Translations under genes and position numbers: made by a program
In this document: positions 58,320-64,000 of the stretch, in pieces
Position numbering within the stretch: position 1 is the stretch's first letter
Layout: each line of letters opens with the position of its first letter
Source: Sclerodactyla briareus
Taxonomy: Eukaryota > Echinodermata > Holothuroidea > Dendrochirotida > Sclerodactylidae
Assembly (NCBI GenBank): GCA_026419785.1
Contig: JAODTK010000111.1
Location: forward strand, 155,059-219,058
Length of the DNA stretch: 64,000 nucleotides
Reading direction: 5' to 3'
Notes under the pieces: generated by a model
Databases searched by the model: none
What the model was told of the DNA's origin: nothing
The model's input: the letters and a program-made list of their open reading frames with translations, nothing else

Positions 58320-60880
58320 CGCAATAGACACGCTGTATCGAGTTCAAAGATATGTAATGATCCCCTTAAGAATGATTTCGTTAGTACTAGACTTAATTCT
58401 GAATAAAAAACATCATAAGAAACAGTCCAGCGTTATCGTGATATTATGGGTTCCGTACTTCATCTATTTAATGCCATTAGTGATAAAATCCAAGCCTTGT
58501 TATCCCCTCCATATCATTTATGTCTAGTACAATATTTCACAGCTGGGTAAATACAGGCCATCCTTTTCATCAATCAGACTGTTCCATTATAATCTGGAAT
58601 GAACAATAATAAGCCATTCGGAGTTACAAGCACTGGCGTTGGCGCACTGTGTTCCAGTTGTGACAACTTTCTCAACGGGCCGTCCGCGTCCATGAGTTTT
58701 AACGGTGTGGCGCTCTGCTCCTGAGCTCGCCGAATTATTCAGTACGAAAAATTCTATAATTTTGTTAGACTAGCTGATCCAACAAATAAATAGGTAAATC
58801 TGTCAAATTATTCCCGGAACCTATTAGATCACTAACAAACTTGAGAACCCTCCAGAATAACATTGTATATCCACTACCTCCCAGACTGCCAAATTCGGAG
58901 TGCAGCCAATCAACACCTCTCGTCGCGCGCATACATTTAACAGTTAAGGAGGTTATTCCCTTCTACACCAGGTTCCTAAATCTTAGTATATCTAGAACGT
59001 GTGCGTATGACACTTGACAAGTGGATCAGGTATCACATTTTGCGAATTTTCTTGTTTTTTCTTAATTTAATTAGCATACAGTGAATGCTAGAACTATAAT
59101 ACACTTGTTTTCTTATGGCCGACCCCTATTTGACATTATATAGTTTGAACAAGAAGGAGTAATATGTGAAGTTTCTCGAAGATTCTCAGTTACTCCAACT
59201 CCACTGAAAATACTGTGCATAATGTCCAGGCAGTACAAATTTGTCAAGCAAGCCATCACCGGAGAAAATAACGCATGCGCAAGAGCTATCGGGTATCTCC
59301 GACCACTGGCTTATTGCAAATTAAACCTGCAACGGAGCAGCATACCACTACACGTGTCTCTCTCGATTAAACATGTCACGTGCATAAAAAACTACTACAG
59401 ATTCTTCCACCTAGCTATGTATGTACGCCTGTCGGCATGTACGCATCATAGTACAAACAATCGCCTGTGGCAATAACCGGTGAGCCCACAGCCCCAAGTG
59501 GAACTGTGATTATTTTAGGCGGAAACTGAAGCACGGCACCGTCTAAAATCAGCCCTAATAGTCACCAGATCTGCGCTAAACCCTTATGTATAAATATTTT
59601 CTTGCACCAATTGCCCAATTATTCTCATTAATTCATTCATAGAATCGTAGCCCACACGAAATACATTGCAGTATCGCGGTCGCAGATCGCTAATAATTCC
59701 AGTCTCTAATCACAAGTCCATTAGAAACTCCCCCTAGATGTTAATTGTTCGATAAAAAAGGTTTGCTGTCGCGGCCTGTACCAAATCAGAGGAGTGGCCG
59801 ACTCGGTAGTGTGTAAACGCACTGTACATTATCAGTGGTAATGCATGTCAGAATGCTGTGAACAATAAGTAGTGATTGACGCATGTTTCCAAACAGGGCT
59901 ATGTCTTGAACTTAGTGCACAGCATCGGGCGAGTAAGCTAGCGACATATACTTGGCATGCAGTTTTATATATTACGTTAACCACGAGCTGCGTGGTCCGT
60001 GGGCGGCGGTATATTTTGGCAAATAATGAAAGTACACAAACGCTTCGCAAACACCGTGAGTCAGTTTTATAATTTTCAACAGGTTCGCATTGAGCTGCGA
60101 TGTACGCGGTTGCTGGAATCGCCGAAAAATACATAATTTGTTTTAGTACCGTGTTTTGGTAGCTACGGTAATTAATTCCGAACAGCTGAATGTTGACACA
60201 ATGAGAAGCTGCCAACTTTAGTACACAGTGCTTACAACATCACACAACTCTTTGTGATTTTGTCACCTTGTCATAAATGGAACAGGTCCAAACTGAATGG
60301 GGCGTGGCTAACTTGCAACACAAGAAATGACATTATATTCACTTTACCCCGTCTGGAAGGTGAAAGAGTAAAAGTTAGCAACAATAATTGAGGATATGAT
60401 GTACTTTATAGACGATGTTAATGTAAAAGAAAGGACACAGAGACAACAGCATACTAACTGATAGTCTATTTATTCACTATGAATTTTATTGCTGCAAGGT
60501 AAGTACACATACTCCATCCCCCAGTGACCATTTCATTTGCGCATGGCGTGTGCATGAATGTACATTAATGTTTCAAAGACCCTCCGGGCTCTGCCGCCCT
60601 AACGGCGTGGATTGCGTGCAGATTTTTTCAATGACTTGGTTTTTAGCCATTGGTGTAGGGCCTACTCTGTTTTTTATTTTTCGTTTCGGCGTTTACGGTT
60701 TATCGGTTTTCTGCAAATTTCAAACCGAGTTTAAACCCGAAACCGGTCAATCCGGATTCCCGGTTTTTGACCGAGTAACCGTGCAGCCTAACCCTGGGGT
60801 TTATTTATGTATTTTAGGGGGCAAATGCCCCTGGTCCCCGCTTATCGGAACCCTGATCTGACGCATATAGCGAGATTCAC
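58320..60880. other. Non-coding interval with one repeat
   Basis: No transglutaminase N-terminal exon or other gene recognised. The stretch 60670-60870 (AAACCGAGTTTAAACCCGAA, ACCGGTCAATCCGGATTCCC) belongs to the same family as 58100-58315. Palindromic matches around CCGG make it hairpin-prone. Confidence 0.4.
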
Positions 60881-61224
60881 ATCTCGAACCCCAAAGGAAT
60901 AGGGCTTTCCAATTCCCGTTGAACAACATTTTTTTCCCCTGAATCACTGATGCCATTAATTCTTCACATGCAGAGAGGGAGCTGCAAGTAGCTTGGCCTC
61001 CCCAGTAAGAGTAAGGAATACTCCTGATTTCTTGATCAAGTGGACTGCAGCCTGGATAGCTAACCCCTTCCTCAAACTGTAAAGACTATGAATGAATGCC
61101 CATAAAAACGATCACTAACTGTAAAGAATAGGGGGGGGGAAAAAAAAAATGAATGCACTGAAATAACAAGCAATACTGTAAAGAAAGAGAATAAATACAA
61201 TACACTACCAGAAAGCCACAAGGC

Positions 61225-62516
61225 TTTAGTGATTCCTTGACTCTTTCTGACAACCTACCGCCAGACACAAGGACAATTTGGAGATTGCAAACACCAGCTC
61301 AATATGGGCGACATAACGTCCGACAAATTTCTCCCAATTTTTCCGCAACCAATCTGATATGGCTCCTATATCTCTTGACAAGGAAGCTACACATTAAATT
61401 CAGTTTTCAGCCTCTGAACTCTGGTGACCTCAATGACTCTGACATGACCCCAAAACAATAGGGTTCATGGGGGAACTCGATCATACCAAGGTGTGAGCTT
61501 CAATCATCCGTGTGGGGTCGAGTTAATCGTTTTAACAGCCCAAATTGGCCAGAACTTTTACTTTCCACAAATTTTCTATTCGTGACCAAAATCCACCCCC
61601 TACCTACCCAAAACAATAGGGTTCCTGTACCCCTAATAAGAAAGCGAACCAAAATCCAACCGGATCAGACAACCCATTCTGGTCTTATCGTGTTTTTACA
61701 CATTTTTCCACCTTTGACCTTTTATGAACCTCTGACCTGACCCCAAAACAATAGGGTTTCAATGTACTCCTCATGGGAACCCACTACCAAGTAATGAGCT
61801 TCATCCATCCCAGGGTCCCGGGTGGGTCGAGTATCGGTGTTTACAAACCAAATTTGCCAAATATTGGACTTTTCACAATTTTCTATTGTGACCAAAAATC
61901 ACCCCTGACCTGAACCAAAAACATAGGGTTCCTGACTCCCCATAAGGAAGCTACCCACAAATTTCAACCGGATCAGACAGACACTTCTGGACTTATCGTG
62001 TTTGACAAGGTTTTCAGCCTTTGACCTGGTCTGACGCTGACCTTGATCCCCAAACAATAGGGTTTCCATGACCTCATCATGGGATACCCATACCAAGTAT
62101 GAGCTTCTCCATCCAGGTGGGGTCCGAGTATCGTGTTTACAAACCCGAATTTACCAAAATATTGACTTCACAAATTTTCCTATTTTTGACCACACATCAC
62201 CCCTGACCTTTAACCAAAAACAATAGGGTTCCTGTACTCCCCCATAAGGAATCTACACACTGAATTTCAACGGATCAGACCACCATTCTACTTATTCGTG
62301 TTTACAAGGTGTTTCAAACTTTGCCCTCTTGTGACTCTCTGACCTGACCCCAAACAATTAGGGTTTCATGTACTCATCATGGGGGAACCACACACCAAGT
62401 ATGAGCTCATCCATCCAGGTGGGGTTGAGTTATCCGTGTTTACAAGCCAGCGTTTACATACACACCACACACACTGTCATGACTGGATAGAGTCCTCTGA
62501 CTTGGTCCAAGGAATC
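61225..62516 (+). mobile_element. Satellite-filled TIR element (copy E)
   Basis: The left end TTTAGTGATTCCTTGACTC at 61225 is followed by GGAGATTGCAAACACCAGCT, CGACATAACGTCCGACAAAT and CTCCCAATTTTTCC, then about 3.5 monomers of the satellite. A right-end module is at 62450-62516: GCCAGCGTTTACATACACAC, GTCATGACTGG, CCTCTGACTTGGTCCAAGGA and ATC. A second array and right end follow immediately, so this copy is compound. Confidence 0.75.
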
Positions 62517-63232
62517 AAAAACAATAGGTTCCCTGTACTCCCCAAAAGAAAGTTACACTAACTTTCAAACATTATAAGACCAACTATTCTGGGAACTATC
62601 GTGTTACAAGGTTTTGACCTCCGTTGCCCTCAGATGGACCTCTGACCTGACCCCAAACAAGGGTTTCAGTACTCTCATGGAAACACACATACCAAGTATG
62701 AGCTTCATCCCTCCGGGTTGGGGTTGAGTTATCTTTTTCCAAAGCCAAAATTGGCCAAAATATTGACTTTTCACCATTGTTTTCTATTTTCCAGAATTCA
62801 CCCCCGACCTGAACCAAAAACAATATTGTTCCTGTCTCTCCATGAGGCAGCTGCTATGCACCAAATTTCAATCTGATCGGAACAACCAGTTCTGACTTAT
62901 CGTGTTCACAAGGTTTTCAGACTTTGACCTCTGTTGACCTTAGATTTTTTGACCTCTGACCTGACCCAAAACAATAGGGTCAGTTGTTACATTACAAGGT
63001 TTTCAAGACTTTGACCTCTGTTGCTCTCTGACCTGACCCTAAGAACAATAGGGTTCATGTACTCATCATGGGGGAACACCCATCAGTATAGCGTCATCCA
63101 TCCAGGTGGGGTCAGTTATCGTGTTTACGAGCCAGCGTTACATACACACACCAACACACATACATAAATCCATACACACTGTCATGACTGGAACTGCTAG
63201 AATTCCTCTGACTTCGTCAAGGAATAAACTAG
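62517..63232 (+). mobile_element. Second satellite array and right terminus joined to copy E
   Basis: Directly after the first right end the sequence resumes in mid-monomer (AACAATAGGTTCCCTGTACT) and runs about two monomers to a second right end with ACATACACACACC, GTCATGACTGG, AATTCCTCTGACTTCGTCAA and GGAATAAACTA (63232). The site 62950-62962 is a perfect direct repeat TGACCT-C-TGACCT. Unequal exchange or nested insertion would explain two right ends behind one left end. Confidence 0.7.
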
Positions 63233-63752
63233 AGCACACCAATGGTCCTGTAGCTCACGCTGCACAAATGTACCAAGACGAATGTACTATGTTGTGGATA
63301 ATGTTCAAGATCATGAGCCAAAGGAGTGCAAGTTTTTCAAACCCTGGCCTATTGTTTCCCATTTTACTACTTTTGATCATGCATGTGCCCAAAGATGTCT
63401 TGGCATTCATCACTATTGATGGGCCACCGTGACACTGGGCCTTGGGATCCTAAATCCCTGGGCCCCTGAAGGTACGGCTAAAAGAGCATCATTATGACTG
63501 AACTCCCAATTCGCACGAATTTGGTTCCGATACAATCACAAGATTTTGCAGTATATCATATATGGGCTCTAGGCCCAACTGGACCATATTCCCAACCCCC
63601 CTGATGCCTTCTAACCCAAAGAAGACCATTTACATGTAACTTTGAAGAACATCAACTTAAATCTTGTTGGAGGAGATGCATTTCAGTACCATTTGTGAAT
63701 TTCATAACTGGGCCAATACAGGCCCAAGTGGCAACTTTAATTGCTTTGCTTT

Positions 63753-63775
63753 TGACCTTTGACCTTCACAGGTCA
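63753..63775 (+). promoter_or_regulatory. Cluster of three nuclear-receptor half-sites
   Basis: TGACCT-T-TGACCT is a perfect DR1, followed after four bases by AGGTCA in the opposite orientation. It lies outside the satellite arrays in otherwise unremarkable DNA. Binding is inferred only from the motif. Confidence 0.3.
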
Positions 63776-63879
63776 AACTGTACCCATGTGTCAATGACCA
63801 TTGTGTTTTCAAGTTGGGTCAACATTCATGCTAAATGCTGTTTGGGAGCCAAAAACGCTATTGTTGACACATTGAATAG

Positions 63880-63954
63880 AGAGAGTAGATAGATAGAGTA
63901 GATCAGAGTAATAGATAGAGTAGATAGATAGGTAGAGTAGAGTAGATAGATGAG

Positions 63955-63999
<45 letters not shown>

Positions 64000-64000
64000 C
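63880..64000 (+). repeat. GATA tetranucleotide microsatellite at right edge
   Basis: Interrupted AGATAGAGTAGATAG repeats become a clean (GATA)n run and continue off the window. Confidence 0.95.

Overview
The window is invertebrate-animal nuclear DNA rich in introns and repeats, with no bacterial-style gene organisation. Short coding islands flanked by GT/AG splice signals sit in long AT-leaning non-coding sequence full of transposon relics. A marine deuterostome, most likely an echinoderm of sea-urchin type, is my best guess. It rests on the mix of fibronectin-III and transglutaminase exons, many TAGGCCTA-like palindromes, long poly-G tracts and the style of the tandem repeats. This is inference, not proof.

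Two protein-coding loci can be recognised. (1) Positions 2.1-7.2 kb, plus strand: at least five exons of a protein built from fibronectin type III (FN3) domains, several with small frameshifts. (2) Positions ~56.6 kb down to ~41.9 kb, minus strand: most of a transglutaminase. It has the catalytic-core exons ([58 protein letters not shown]), the [20 protein letters not shown] exon, the LSTKAVGS..DITDSYKFPEG exon and beta-barrel exons. The N-terminal exons were not found. A minus-strand ORF of unknown family runs off the left edge.

The most unusual structure is at 53.4-55.05 kb. About 28 tandem copies of a 60-bp unit abut the 3' end of the transglutaminase exon that precedes the catalytic-His exon. 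On the minus strand each unit is a copy of the last ~44 bases of that exon (HMPIADMNDDSVW) plus the 5' splice site (TG|GTGAGT) and the first ~16 intron bases. The minisatellite is therefore an array of duplicated exon-intron boundaries that lays down many potential splice donors.

A second theme is a TIR-bounded mobile element filled with a ~313-bp satellite. Copies lie at 7.35-8.0 kb (inverted), 17.9-23.3 kb, 47.7-49.66 kb (inside a transglutaminase intron) and 61.2-63.2 kb, with fragments elsewhere. Each monomer is an ancient dimer (~145 + ~168 bp) and carries a cluster of nuclear-receptor half-sites (TGACCT spaced 4, 4 and 1). In the 17.9-23.3 kb copy the array is split by a 2.4-kb GC-rich block containing its own minisatellite (19.2-21.6 kb).

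Other mobile DNA: LINE reverse-transcriptase fossils at 4.5-5.0 kb (-), 11.9-13.2 kb (-) and 45.4-46.5 kb (+), and hAT transposase fossils at 27.6-28.9 kb (+), 34.7-35.6 kb (-) and 38.2-39.35 kb (-, with BED finger). Long homopolymers (G 25-26, T 36, C 18) and a GATA microsatellite at the right edge are present. Coding exons and satellite copies share a high rate of one-base indels while splice sites stay intact, so uncorrected long-read sequence is a serious alternative to true pseudogenes.
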